Shown piece after piece: positions 41,351-51,359 of a DNA stretch of 64,000 bases. How positions within the stretch are numbered: position 1 is the first letter of the stretch; each line of letters starts with the position of its first letter. A model generated the notes under the pieces. It was not told where the DNA came from. It searched no databases and was given only the letters and a program-made list of their open reading frames with translations. This stretch comes from Cylindrotheca closterium. Lineage: Eukaryota; Bacillariophyta; Bacillariophyceae; Bacillariales; Bacillariaceae. The stretch covers positions 120,737-184,736 of the forward strand of contig CAKOGP040000446.1 in the NCBI GenBank assembly GCA_933822405.4. The letters run 5' to 3'. The position numbers were made by a program, and so were the translations under genes.

Positions 41351-43120
41351 ATGATGATCAAGTTAAGTATACTAATGATGTTGGCCTTGGTCCTACTCGT
41401 GGCAGCAGTTGCACATGCGTCGTCGTCGTCGTCGTCATCATCACTGGAAGGAGAAACCAATCAGCTTCTTTCCAGACGCATGAATGGGAATGCCCGAACA
41501 CTGTTGCAGAAAATGCCTGTCAAGAGCATCACTGCTCCCTATGCTGCGAATCATCATGAGCAAAAAGCTGCATGGAAGCCATCAGAACGAAACATGGAAA
41601 TTGTGCAGCAAGCTCGATCGTCCTTGCGTGTTGTCAACAGCAACAACGATGTCAACAATGTCAAACACCAAATGAAGAGTATAAACATGGATGAAACCAG
41701 CAATAATGCACAACGCAAGCTGGCATTTACGGGACATGTTTGGGATGCTTGCATTCCCGATGATACCCCAACCAGTGCCGAAGTGACAGCCCAAGCGTAC
41801 GATAATGTCCAATACGATGATGAACATGACCCAGCATGTGTTTGTTGGAGAGACAACCTTTTGAACGAAGTCTGGATGCAATGTCTAATGGGCGATGAAA
41901 CTTGTGTGGATGCTGCCACCAGCAATACCGACCCCAATAATGCCAACAATACCAGTACGTGTTCCGAGACCCAGGAAATCTTTTTGTTTTCCACCAACAC
42001 GGGGGATTTGAATGTCAAGAATACCTGTTCCTTCTGCAACGAATATTCCAATACGACGTGCGATGGCGTACAAGAGGTTTGTTCGGTCGTCTTTTTTGAC
42101 GACAATGAAACTCCCCAACAATGTCTCTTTCAAGAAGTCCTGGACGATGGTTCGCCTCTCAATTGTGAGGATTGTCAAATCTGTCAAGGTCCAAATGGAG
42201 AAACCGGAATGAACTACGATTGCTTTGGCCAATCCACCAATGGCCAATGTGACACCACTGTCAGTTTTCATTTGCATAATTTTGCTCCCGTTTTGGAGAG
42301 CGGAGCGGCTCCAGTGCAAGGTCGTTTTGGTGACATTTGTCGCAAAAATGAAGAGGTTGCCCTGTACGACCAAACATGGTATGACAATTCCTTTGGAAAG
42401 GTGTGTGACTGCGATGATCCAACCGCAGGCGTCATTGTCTGCGATCTCTTTTTGAATGTCGAAGACTGCTTTGCGAACGAATGCAGTCCCATTTCGGAAA
42501 TCTTTTATTTTGGATTGGACAGCGGCGAGTTGAACGAAAAAGTGACCTGCGATGGAACCAATGGACTTTGCAGCCGAGTGGCCTTTAATGACAATGATGG
42601 AGCACCCAGTGGCTGCGAAGTCATTTTGCTTCCAGATCCGAGACCCTGCACCTCTTGTAACATTTGTCAAGACGAGGCTGGAGCCTACGGCATTGAATTC
42701 AACTGCGGCACCGTCGAAACGGAATGTCTCACATCGAATGGCAGAGCCGTCAATAACTTTGTGGACCAACCAGCCACCAGCGCACCCAACGTCTCTGCCA
42801 ACTCGAATCAAGAACCACCATCCAGCGCACCAATCAATACGTTTTCTCCCAACCTTTCTCCCGCCAGTAGCGAAGGGCAACAAGCGATCTCGTCCGGAGA
42901 GGATTCCACTCCAGTGGGAGCCATTGTGGGTGCCTTTGTTGGTGGACTTGTATTGGCTGGAATTGCTGCATTGCTGATTGGAAGAAAGCAGAATCGCACA
43001 ACCGACGAAGATAGCGCTGGAGCAACGCCGTCGGTGGTGGAAGCTGCGCTGAATAATAATAATGAGGATGATCTCGAACTCGATGAAACCGAGCCAAAAG
43101 ATATTCCTCAAATCACCTAA
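41351..43120 (+). CDS. Cys-rich type I membrane protein, two extracellular repeats
   Basis: 589 residues from ATG 41351 (MMIKLS), which opens a signal peptide ending AHAS; an ATG at 41300 would put 17 residues before it. The ectodomain has many even-spaced cysteines. Two related modules occur at about 200-310 and 365-480, each with CS..EIF.F....G.LN.K.TC......C..V.F.DN...P..C......D...C..C.ICQ. Near residue 530-555 comes one transmembrane helix (GAIVGAFVGGLVLAGIAALLIG), then a short acidic tail. A Ser/Pro-rich stalk precedes the helix. The layout suggests a cell-surface or wall-associated protein. I do not recognise the module. A long frame on the opposite strand is a shadow. Confidence 0.75.
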   Translation: MMIKLSILMMLALVLLVAAVAHASSSSSSSSLEGETNQLLSRRMNGNARTLLQKMPVKSITAPYAANHHEQKAAWKPSERNMEIVQQARSSLRVVNSNNDVNNVKHQMKSINMDETSNNAQRKLAFTGHVWDACIPDDTPTSAEVTAQAYDNVQYDDEHDPACVCWRDNLLNEVWMQCLMGDETCVDAATSNTDPNNANNTSTCSETQEIFLFSTNTGDLNVKNTCSFCNEYSNTTCDGVQEVCSVVFFDDNETPQQCLFQEVLDDGSPLNCEDCQICQGPNGETGMNYDCFGQSTNGQCDTTVSFHLHNFAPVLESGAAPVQGRFGDICRKNEEVALYDQTWYDNSFGKVCDCDDPTAGVIVCDLFLNVEDCFANECSPISEIFYFGLDSGELNEKVTCDGTNGLCSRVAFNDNDGAPSGCEVILLPDPRPCTSCNICQDEAGAYGIEFNCGTVETECLTSNGRAVNNFVDQPATSAPNVSANSNQEPPSSAPINTFSPNLSPASSEGQQAISSGEDSTPVGAIVGAFVGGLVLAGIAALLIGRKQNRTTDEDSAGATPSVVEAALNNNNEDDLELDETEPKDIPQIT

Positions 43121-43863
43121 AAGACGATTACGCAGCCGGTGGGACCCTTTCAACAGTATATATATTATATATTATAATAGCAACATGTTCTTAAATTTTT
43201 ACTTCAACTTGCCTGTTATTTGTTGCAATAAAGGCACCGAAAAGATCCAAGACTGCAGAGCGATTGGGACTTGGAATCTGGAATGTGATTGATGGACATT
43301 CCGATATATTAGTTTTGCTACTATTCCCACTTTTGAAACGATGAAAGAATAATATAAAAGAAAAGCGTTGGATACTTCAATGAAATTTCAGGTTTTTGTG
43401 TACCAAAGAGGAAGGAGATCCATCACCAAGCAATACGAACGAGGAAGTCAGACGAAATGAGTGCTGATGTTAGTGCCGTTGAGGATGCGACGGACTAAGA
43501 TTTTGAACCGTTACCATCGGGATTAGTATTCCATGAGCAGAATTATTAACAACGCCGTGAATTCAGGCGCAGTCTATAGTCATGATCTACCTACAGAACA
43601 TGTATTGATGCATTTGTTGCATCATTGCATTGGGATGTCATTGTTGCATCGATATGAAAATACTGTCTTGATCAAGTGTTCATTTCCATTTCCCTATTTC
43701 TCCAAAGGATATTCATCCCATATTTTAATATTTCAGATCACCGTGGAACTTTTTGTCAAATAGGCTAACATGAAACATTGTTCAATGCAGTCTTTACTAT
43801 TTTATACAACTTGTTGCACAGAGAGAAAGAGCATACGGCAGCCTCCTCCTGAAATTGCGATCT
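43121..43863. other. Intergenic, no gene seen
   Basis: About 740 bp, AT-rich, including TATATATTATATATTATAATA at 43158-43178. Short open frames are unremarkable. Confidence 0.45.
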
Positions 43864-44691
43864 ATGTATCAGCGGACACAAGTTCTCACGTCCTCTTTGA
43901 ATATCACAAAAGTGAAAGGCTTATTATTGACAAGACGAGCCGCCTTATTCCGCAATAACACAACAATGACCAAGAACAACAACAACAACAACAACAACAA
44001 CAAAATGAACAAGAACGACGATTGGCAGAAACAACTCAAGATTATTCTGAATCAACGACGGGGTGTCGGTAACTTTAAAGACTACACTGTGAGCGAGAAA
44101 CATGCGAAACGTATGCAGCAATTGGCGGAATCAGTCCCAGAAGTCTACAACAATCCTTCCAGCACTCCCCGGTCGAAATGGTTCGACCATCCCAATTATC
44201 GCAGAAACAGTCAAATGCCAATGTTTCACGTGCATTTTCGTCAAGAAATGCAAAGCGTGTTGGCGTATCTTGAAAAGGCCCATACGTTATCATCGTGCAG
44301 TGGCAAGAATCCGTACCAGAGTTGCAAATCGGCATTTTGGCAGTTCCAAGGATGCATGGGAGGATTGAACGGTCATGTTTCGATTGAAGAATACGCTTGG
44401 TTTCCAGTCTTTCAGAACCTCTTCCCCAAAGTTGACTTGCGCTTTTTGTTTGAGGATCATGAAGGTCTGCACCGTGCCGAAGATCAAGTCATGCAAGCCT
44501 TGCAAGATTTGACCGATCGTGCGTCGTCGTTTCAGCAAGAAGAAAAAGACAACGATGACTTGGAGGAACGAGTGGTCTCCTGCATTCAATTGGTAATGGA
44601 CTTTGATCAACAGCTCATGGGGCACTTGGGAGAAGAAGAGGAAATCCTAATGCCCATGTCCTTGACTTTTGAAAAACGAATGCCGTTGTAA
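43864..44691 (+). CDS. Hemerythrin-like (HHE) iron protein, copy 1
   Basis: 275 residues from ATG 43864; an alternative ATG at 43966 would give 241. The stretch between them (YQRTQVLTSSLNITKVK...RRAALF) is basic and amphipathic and could target a mitochondrion, but it is absent from the other copies. A polyasparagine run follows. The core has the four-helix ligand pattern of HHE domains: His in FHVHFRQEM, H-x3-E in NGHVSIEEYAWFP, His pair in FEDHEGLH, and H-x3-E in MGHLGEEEEI. The N-terminal module (DDWQKQLKIILNQRR...NFKDY) is family-specific. Hemerythrin-like proteins bind a di-iron centre for O2, NO or peroxide handling or for iron sensing; which applies is unknown. Confidence 0.8.
   Translation: MYQRTQVLTSSLNITKVKGLLLTRRAALFRNNTTMTKNNNNNNNNNKMNKNDDWQKQLKIILNQRRGVGNFKDYTVSEKHAKRMQQLAESVPEVYNNPSSTPRSKWFDHPNYRRNSQMPMFHVHFRQEMQSVLAYLEKAHTLSSCSGKNPYQSCKSAFWQFQGCMGGLNGHVSIEEYAWFPVFQNLFPKVDLRFLFEDHEGLHRAEDQVMQALQDLTDRASSFQQEEKDNDDLEERVVSCIQLVMDFDQQLMGHLGEEEEILMPMSLTFEKRMPL
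43975..44003. repeat. (AAC)n microsatellite
   Basis: A trinucleotide run encoding polyasparagine near the N-terminus of the first hemerythrin-like gene. Confidence 0.8.
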
Positions 44692-45102
44692 AATAGTATT
44701 AGCTATTTGGCCTGGTTCGTAGCATTGAAGTGTGATGAAAGATAAATGAGAGGCACACGTCGTGGAGGAGGTCATTAGCATACTGGATGTCTCACATAAT
44801 AGTCAGCATTATAATATATAGACAATATTTACTATCTACTAGTCACTTCAAAAGTGCAGTGCATTGTTGTCCCTTGTTGGTATGGTTCCATTGATGGTAA
44901 AAAAGGTACAGTATATAGTGGAAGCATTTTTCGATAGTCCAAGGAGTCAACTGGAGTGGTTTCGAACATTTCACAGAATAGCATATTCTCCCGCTACTAT
45001 ATATTGAATATACTCGTATCTCCCTTATTGAGACGCGTTCATATGAATGCCACTATACACCTAATTTTAGAGTAAACATTATTGGAACGAAATAGTATTG
45101 TC
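44692..45102. other. Intergenic between hemerythrin copies
   Basis: About 410 bp, AT-rich (ATAATATATAGACAATATTT near 44810-44830); no gene is seen. Confidence 0.45.
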
Positions 45103-45993
45103 ATGACATCCGTTGCAACCGTCTACTACGAGGCATCCGCCACAAGTTTGGCATCCCAAATTGATTCAGACATACCCGTAGCTACAGTTGTGCCATACGA
45201 TCATGATCATGACAATACGAATGATGACGACGACGACGAATCATCGTCATCATCATCGTCATTATCATCGTCATTATCATCATCATCAACGTCAGATAAA
45301 GATTTGCAGGAGCGTCTTCAAAGCGTACTCCATCAACGACGAGATATTATCAACTTTAAACAATATGCCGTGAGTGAAGAACATGTGGAACGAATGCAAG
45401 AATTGGCCCAAACACTTCCAGAAATATTTGCCAATCCCACCAAAACCCAACGAACCCAATGGTTCCGACATCCCAACTATGAAACGAACAATCAAATGCC
45501 CAACCTTCATGTCCATTATCGACTCGAACTACAAGGCGTTCTACTGTATCTTCAAAAGGCTTTTCACCAACTGGAACAACAACAACAACAACAACACGAC
45601 GATGAAAATCCAGCACACGCCAGCAGTCTCAAATCGGCCTACTTTCAATTCAAGGGCAGCATGGAAGGATTGCATCGTCATATCGCCGTGGAAGAATGGA
45701 AACTATTTCCAGTCTTTCAATTAAGACACCCGCAAATTGATCTCAAGTTCTTGTACGAAGATCATGCCGATCTGCACCAGATCGAATCGAAACTCTTGCA
45801 AGCACTGTTGTATTTGTATGAAACTTCGTCAGCGTTAGGATCAGGAGGAATCGTTCATGACTTGAAAGAACAAGTGGTCGGTACGATTCAATTGGCATTG
45901 GATTTTGATCAGCAGCTCATGACACATTTGGGAGAAGAAGAGGAGATTGTTGTTCCATTGTCCTTGACCTTGGAAGGGAGGCTGAAATATTAA
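45103..45993 (+). CDS. Hemerythrin-like (HHE) iron protein, copy 2
   Basis: 296 residues from ATG 45103. It aligns with copy 1 from the N-terminal module (LQERLQSVLHQRRDIINFKQY) to the end. The predicted metal ligands are kept: LHVHYRLEL, LHRHIAVEEWKLFP, YEDHADLHQ and MTHLGEEEEIVVP. Ahead of the module is an acidic/Ser tract encoded by imperfect TCATCG repeats, replacing the polyasparagine of copy 1, and a glutamine run lies after the first helix. Low-complexity inserts therefore differ while the metal site is constant. Direct tandem duplicate on the same strand. A third, truncated relative lies 3.7 kb away in opposite orientation. Confidence 0.8.
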   Translation: MTSVATVYYEASATSLASQIDSDIPVATVVPYDHDHDNTNDDDDDESSSSSSSLSSSLSSSSTSDKDLQERLQSVLHQRRDIINFKQYAVSEEHVERMQELAQTLPEIFANPTKTQRTQWFRHPNYETNNQMPNLHVHYRLELQGVLLYLQKAFHQLEQQQQQQHDDENPAHASSLKSAYFQFKGSMEGLHRHIAVEEWKLFPVFQLRHPQIDLKFLYEDHADLHQIESKLLQALLYLYETSSALGSGGIVHDLKEQVVGTIQLALDFDQQLMTHLGEEEEIVVPLSLTLEGRLKY

Positions 45994-46465
45994 ACTTGCG
46001 GACGAAAGAACAATGGTGACTGCATTTCTTTCCTGAGGAATGAAGCGATAGGAAGCAGATTATGGTGGCTCATAGATATTCACCAATATGGTTATGTATA
46101 AGCATTTTGAATATTTGCATACTGTCTTGATTATTACTTTCTGTCGTATTTTCGTTTATCTATTGACTCAAAATGGGGAGCTTATCATCGACATTATGTC
46201 CCAGCAGGTGCGCTCTAGTCGAAAAGAATCAAAACAGATTCCAATCCCAGTTTCCTACCAATGAGATGATACCCGTTTGCCAGAGACAAGATTGCATATG
46301 CTACAGCTGCTGAAAAGAGTGTCATTGGAATGTTGTCATTGTCTTGTCTTCTATGTGAATTGATCAAATGACACATCACGGTCCTATCATCGCAAGCCAT
46401 CGCAACTGAATGGGCACGACTCACTCCATTGGTGGTGGTGGTGATGAAAATCATGATGATGATGA
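45994..46465. other. Intergenic or unseen 3' exon of the GST-like gene
   Basis: The minus strand at about 46357-46219 reads IPMTLFSAAVAYAILSLANG and then IGRKLGLESV, a hydrophobic stretch that could be a spliced last exon of the upstream GST-like gene. Donor and acceptor are not convincing, so it is left unassigned. Confidence 0.35.
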
Positions 46466-47194
46466 TTACCACCACCACCACCAGGAAGACTGGACCGTCT
46501 TGGAAAAGGCTGGATTTTGCTTGCAGGTTTGCAACCAGTTGGCCAAATTGGGACAATCCTTCTTTTCCAAGTTGCCATATTCGTTTTCAATCCGCCACAA
46601 AAAGGGAAAGCCAGCGCAGTCGGCCACAGTCACATAGTCACCACAAACATACGGGCCTACCACCAAAGCATCGAGTTCCTTTAGCTTGCTCCACATGGGG
46701 CCCTTGGATACACCCAAGACGGCCTTTTTTCCAATCGGAAGGAACTCGGACAGGCATTGACGAAACTTTTTCACTGACTCGGCTGCTTCTGGATCATCGG
46801 TCGGAATCAGTGTTTCACCACCAGGAACTTGAGCAATGTCATTCAAAATGAGATCCGAGTCGGGTATAACAACAACAGCATCATCATCAGTTGAGTCATC
46901 TGTTGTTGACACGACCAAGACGGGGACCGTGCCTTGAGGATTCAATTCCCAAAACCAATCGGGCTTACCGCCTGCACCGTAGAGAGAAACTTGTTCCAAG
47001 CTATAGTCAGCATTGGAAGCCTCTAAAGCAATCCATGCCTTTTGAGCAAAGGGACACATTTTATTGGTAATGAACCGTGCTGGTTTGGTCACTGATGATG
47101 ATGATGATGATGATAAGGCATTTGCCAATAATGATGACAACAAAGGCACCAAGAGTAGAAAGAAGGACGACAGAATTTTTGGAATGGTCATCAT
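46466..47194 (-). CDS. Secreted/ER GST-like (omega/DHAR-type) protein
   Basis: 242 residues from ATG 47194. A signal peptide (SSFFLLLVPLLSSLLANA) leads into a thioredoxin-fold domain with the active-site motif CPFAQKAWIAL near residue 48, a CPF cysteine as in omega-class and dehydroascorbate-reductase-like GSTs that act by glutathionylation chemistry. The cis-Pro is seen in GTVPVLVV. A helical C-terminal GST domain follows (CGDYVTVADCAGFP, N-capping Asp). The protein ends in five tryptophans encoded by a TGG microsatellite, followed by TAA. Either this is a real, odd tail or the last exon is missed. A role in redox defence or in detoxification in the secretory pathway is inferred. Confidence 0.75.
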   Translation of the reverse strand: MMTIPKILSSFFLLLVPLLSSLLANALSSSSSSSVTKPARFITNKMCPFAQKAWIALEASNADYSLEQVSLYGAGGKPDWFWELNPQGTVPVLVVSTTDDSTDDDAVVVIPDSDLILNDIAQVPGGETLIPTDDPEAAESVKKFRQCLSEFLPIGKKAVLGVSKGPMWSKLKELDALVVGPYVCGDYVTVADCAGFPFLWRIENEYGNLEKKDCPNLANWLQTCKQNPAFSKTVQSSWWWWW

Positions 47195-47337
47195 TATTAG
47201 CACGGGGTTGTTTGGAAGGATTTATCAAAGCAATTGCTTCTGAGAGTCACTACGTACTGCTGTTCGGAAGATCGATCTAACAGTAAAGGACGATTGAAGG
47301 TCGATATCCGCATATAATCTATTATGCGGCGCTTGCG

Positions 47338-47676
47338 ATGCAATATGCTCTCGATCCATCTTGTGACGTTAGTCGAAGGAGTCGACTCGATTTTCAGACT
47401 ATTTTTATTTTGATTACAAAGAACGCACGACTTCCGAAAACTAAGAAAACGGGACGTTGCAAGTGCAAAGGAGATTGCAGATTCGCGGAACTCTTTAAGA
47501 AAGTGATGGCGAAGCAATCTGAGAAAATGGGTCCTCATGTCCATGGTCAATACATCAATTCGAATTCACAGAGGAGAAAGCGCTTCTATAATTACTGCAG
47601 CCGAGAAGACAAATCGCTCAATGAAAAGAAGATGGACCGGTGCGTTCTCCTTTTTGCAAGGGCGCGTTTTCCATAA
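47338..47676 (+). CDS. Possible small basic Cys-containing protein
   Basis: 112 codons from ATG 47338. From about residue 35 the composition is protein-like and basic: TKKTGRCKCKGDCRFAELF, then RRKRFYNYCSREDKSL and a C-terminal DRCVLLFARARFP. This could be a degraded zinc-finger module and may belong to the adjacent HTH-type element. No family match is claimed and the start is arbitrary. Confidence 0.3.
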   Translation: MQYALDPSCDVSRRSRLDFQTIFILITKNARLPKTKKTGRCKCKGDCRFAELFKKVMAKQSEKMGPHVHGQYINSNSQRRKRFYNYCSREDKSLNEKKMDRCVLLFARARFP

Positions 47677-47778
47677 GAGGCTCAGTTGGAAAGCCCCCGA
47701 TATGTCAACCCGTGATGTCCATTTATAGAGTAATCTAGGCTTTTATGTTACAGACGCCACTCCCAGTTTGACTCCAAA

Positions 47779-49759
47779 ATGGAGTTGCCATGTACTCCGA
47801 AACTAGCTGCAATTAGATCTGTGACATGGTCTCACAATTTCACCATGGCGCGTTCCAATCGCAATGTGACCTCCGCCAAGCCCGGCTCATGTCCAATGAA
47901 TAAGAAACTTCGGAATGCTGTTCTTGACGAGCTGATCACAACTCATGAACAAAATCCGAATAAGCGACGTGGTGACATTGCGCGGATTGTAGAAGCAAGC
48001 CAAGAAGAATACCCTTATGTTACCAGGGATAACTTTAACAATCGTTGGAGAGCGCTTAAGAAGCAAAGGAAAGAAGCTGCAGCAGCTACAAATTCAACCG
48101 AAAATTCTGCCGGAAGTTCTGAAGGCTCTGTGCTCGCGAATGCAGCAGAAGGAGATTTAAATTCAGCAGAAAAGGCGGGAAGAAAGAAAGGATCCACAGA
48201 CGCCGCAAAGTTGGAAAGGACACAACAAGAAATGGAAGCTCTTCACTGGGTCACCATGAAGTGCAAGGAGAGCAAAGACCGGAATCCGAAGAAAATGAAA
48301 AGTGGTAAGTAAGCAATGAATTCATCGATTCTTCTCTCAGTATACAATGCGCAGATACTCACCTAAACTGCTTTGTATAGGCACGATTGATCACCTCATA
48401 ACGTCAGCAAGATCCAAATTCAAGCTCCCTCCCATGTGGAATCCGAGCAAGGAAACCATCAGGACGCGACTGAAGAAGAAAATCCATGTGGTCAATCCAA
48501 AACGGGGACCCAAGAGTCCTGTGCCCGAGGCGGTTGAACGGACGGTAGTGGAGATTGCATGTGAATCCAACAGGTGCGGAAGACCACTGGATACGTCGGA
48601 GATAATTGACCTTGCAAATGACCTCATCAAAGGCCAACCCATCGAGAAGGATATCATAGACTGGCAAATTCGCTTCTGCCCAACAATACGTAAACGTTTC
48701 AAGGAGACCAAAGAACGCCCTACATCGGCCAACCTTGGACCCGGATGGTACCAGGGCTTCAGGCAACGAAATCCAGAGATAGCAACTGCAAAGGCAATCA
48801 ATCATGATGAGCGCAGAGCACCCTGGTGCAAGTACGGAAACATGTCAGATATGTACGGCATGATTTACAAGAGATTGAAAGAAGCTGGCCATGCCAAAGA
48901 ACTACCAACTCCGCAATGGCAGGTTGATACCACGTCCGATCTCACGTCTGACCAAGAGTTGCCAGAATCTCAAGACACACAATATTCCAATGGTAGTCAA
49001 GTATCCACAGCATCGGCTGTAACAATTCCCAGGATGAACACAGATGGCTTGGCTGGGTTTTATCTTGACCACATATCCCAGCAGCGTAAGCGAACGGTAG
49101 ATCAATATGAAGAACTTCGAAAACGACGAAAGGAGCAAGAGCTCCAAACCGAAGATGAAAAGATTTTGAAGTATCATACCAGGAAGAAGATATCCTCTGG
49201 CGAGATGTATAAGAACGGAGACTGCGGTCCAACTGAGTTCATTCATCGGATGGTCAATAGGACCGAAAGGGCAAAGAGAAAGAAGGACCGAGATTCAACT
49301 TTGAGAAAGCACCAGTCTGATACGAAAGCATATCAATGCGGATTGAATCTCTTAGAGAATTCATCAAAGCCCATGAATAAATGGACAAACGAAGACATTC
49401 GAGTTGCGATCGTATCCAAGATCATTGGAAGATCCAAGGAAAAGTACTACCGGAAGATGCCAAATGACAGGGCTTCTAGGATGGAACTTTGGCAAAAAGT
49501 ACGGTGTCTTCCTCACCCAGCAGAGCCTTACTTTGATGGATTCAGCGACGATAGCGGATTCAGTGACTCTGAATCCGATGTCAGCCGTGGTTCCAGCGCT
49601 GATGGTGACTCGGGCGACTCTGAATCCGAAGTTGTCCGTGGTTCCAGCGTTGATGGCGGATTCAGTGACTCTGAAGACGATGTCGACCGTGGTTCCAGCG
49701 ATGATGATGTAGTTAGCGACTCTTGCATCCGTGTCACATGCTCGGGGGTCACTTGGTAG
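47779..49759 (+). CDS. CENP-B/pogo-type HTH protein, transposase-derived
   Basis: Two exons (47779-48304 and 48381-49759, 76-nt GTAAGT...TAG intron) encode about 634 residues. The first exon has a basic helical N-terminus and an Ala/Lys-rich linker. Exon 2 begins a tandem helix-turn-helix region: PEAVERTVVEIACESNRCG, then ANDLIKGQPI and LGPGWYQGFRQRNPEIATAKA, the Trp-x2-Gly-Phe-x-x-Arg signature of CENP-B/Tc5-type DNA binding. No DDE catalytic domain follows; instead there are charged coiled-coil segments and a basic helical region. The acidic tail is a GFSDSES minisatellite. The last 13 codons derive from antisense hemerythrin sequence, so the 3' end was rearranged. It may be a domesticated or non-autonomous transposase relative. 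Confidence 0.6.
49556..49710. repeat. GFSDSES-encoding minisatellite, three units
   Basis: Three imperfect units of about 45-60 bp, each with a TGACTCTGAATCCGA-like start and CGTGGTTCCAGCG end. They encode GFSDSESDVSRGSSADG-like repeats on the plus strand and Ser/Pro-rich repeats when read antisense. Confidence 0.7.
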
Positions 49760-49908
49760 TCCTTGAAATTGAGGACGTCTCGCCTTTGTCGAAGAATTAT
49801 GTCGAGTTGCTTTTGCCAATCGTTGTTGTTGTTGTCCTTCTTATTGTTGTGACTGAGGAATGAATTGCTTATGGTGGTGGCAATTGGTGATGCGGATGTA
49901 ATAGTCAT
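49720..49908 (-). pseudogene. Truncated third hemerythrin-like gene (5' fragment)
   Basis: From ATG 49908 the first 63 codons match the family-specific N-terminus: polyasparagine, NDWQKQLDIILRQRRD, LNFKDYQVTPEHVTRMQE. All metal-binding helices are missing. At about 49719/49720 the similarity stops and the frame runs on antisense through the GFSDSES minisatellite, giving a chimeric 126-codon frame to 49528. The gene was truncated by the rearrangement that placed the HTH-type gene here. Its missing 3' part is not found on the other side. Confidence 0.75.
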
Positions 49909-50238
49909 GATATCAAGCTTTTATTGTTTGCTTATTTGTTCGATTTCAAGGAGAATATTCTCGTTTTCTCAAATTGTGAGGGCAACATTGAAACAACATT
50001 GATAGGTGGTATATCAATCATCAGCTGATCTGACCCACTTCGATTGTGATCGCTTGTTGATGTGATAAATCGAAATCACCGGATGAAAATGGGACTGATG
50101 GCGAATTGGAGAAAATTATTCTCCGTCTGTCTGCCGGCATTGACATGTTTAGGTTGGGCGACGGAGGGACGACCAAAGCAACAACCGCAATCTTCATCAA
50201 CAAACACAATTTCATTCCAATTTCAGAAATAAATCAAA
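49909..50238. other. Intergenic, RPS28 promoter side
   Basis: 330 bp between the truncated hemerythrin start and the RPS28 start, a divergent arrangement; no other gene is seen. Confidence 0.45.
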
Positions 50239-50776
50239 ATGGTGCGTCAATAAACAATCGATGGAAGCATACAGCAACAGATGTTTATAGTGGTGATAGA
50301 GATACGATGGGTGATGCACTGGCGCTTCTCTTTGGCTGTTACTTCGGTTGCATCGAGTTTTGGCTCCCATGTTGATGGTTACCGCATTACTCGTGCCGTA
50401 GGATTCTACGTCTCCAATGTACCACAGGTATCTAACATTTCTTGTTTTTCCTTTTTTTCCCTACCTTCCCTTGTTGTTGATGATGATGATGGCAATGACA
50501 ATGACAATGACTATATCCAATTTACACACAACAACCATACAACGAATTCAAAAATCATAATAACAGGATCAACCAGTCAAATTGGCCAAAGTCAACCGAG
50601 TTTTGGGACGTACCGGAAACACTGGTAATGTCACACAAGTCCGTGTCGAATTCATGGATGCCGAATCTGGTGGTTCCACTGGACGTTCCATTGTCAGAAA
50701 CGTCAAGGGACCTGTCCGTGAGGGAGATATCTTGTGCTTGCTAGAATGGGAACGTGAAGCTCGTCGTTTGCGTTAA
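50239..50776 (+). CDS. RPS28: Ribosomal protein eS28 (RPS28)
   Basis: Component of the cytosolic 40S subunit near the mRNA exit. I place exon 1 as the bare ATG at 50239-50241 (context AAAATGG) followed by a 325-nt intron (GTGCGT...AACAG), and exon 2 at 50567-50776. The spliced product, 70 residues, begins [19 protein letters not shown] and continues with QVRVEFMD, the signature [20 protein letters not shown] and the RRLR end, matching eS28 from other eukaryotes in length and sequence. The intron is about four times longer than others in the window, a pattern common in ribosomal-protein genes, where it can hold regulatory elements. Exon 2 is near certain; the exon 1 position is an inference from phase, splice sites and the expected N-terminus. 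Confidence 0.85.
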
Positions 50777-51359
50777 AATTTATTTGCAAATGAAATAAAA
50801 AAAGAAAGAAACCTACCGTATCGAGACTTAGACTGACTATACACTTCGTTCCTTTTGGAATCTTGAATGATTGTTGAGTTGATAGAGATATGGATATTAA
50901 GACTTGCTGGCTGGAGGATTCAATAAATTGAATGAGATTGTGCTTGGATGCATGATTTGATTTAATTCATTGGACAAGACCTATCTTTGTTTCTGAGAGA
51001 TGAATGATACTTCAACTCCTTTGATCCACTCAAGGGGGCATATTCACGTCATATGTTCGTTATCGTTTGCCCTTCTACTCTTCATCTCGTTTCTTCGACA
51101 TGGTATTGAGAAAAATAGAAATACTTCGGTCATGTTTGGAATGGCAGAGAAAAGGCTCCTATCGTCCATGTTTGTAAAGGCTCTTTATCATTATATTCAA
51201 TATCACATATTCTATTATGTACTAACCAATTCTTTTGGTCTACCTATGACTGTGTGGACCAATCGCTTGAGCAGAGCGCCATTTCAATTTCGCCTACGGA
51301 AGAGACGAATACTCGCTTCTTCATCACAGCATTACCACACTAATGCACTCCTGCTTTTT
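50777..51359. other. Intergenic, no gene supported
   Basis: About 580 bp. A 125-codon frame at 51000-51377 overlaps the 3' end of the next gene and has no protein-like motif. Confidence 0.4.

Noticed and set aside
41885..43153. 422-codon minus-strand frame
   Set aside because: The plus strand carries a signal peptide, paired Cys modules and a transmembrane helix; the minus frame is a shadow.
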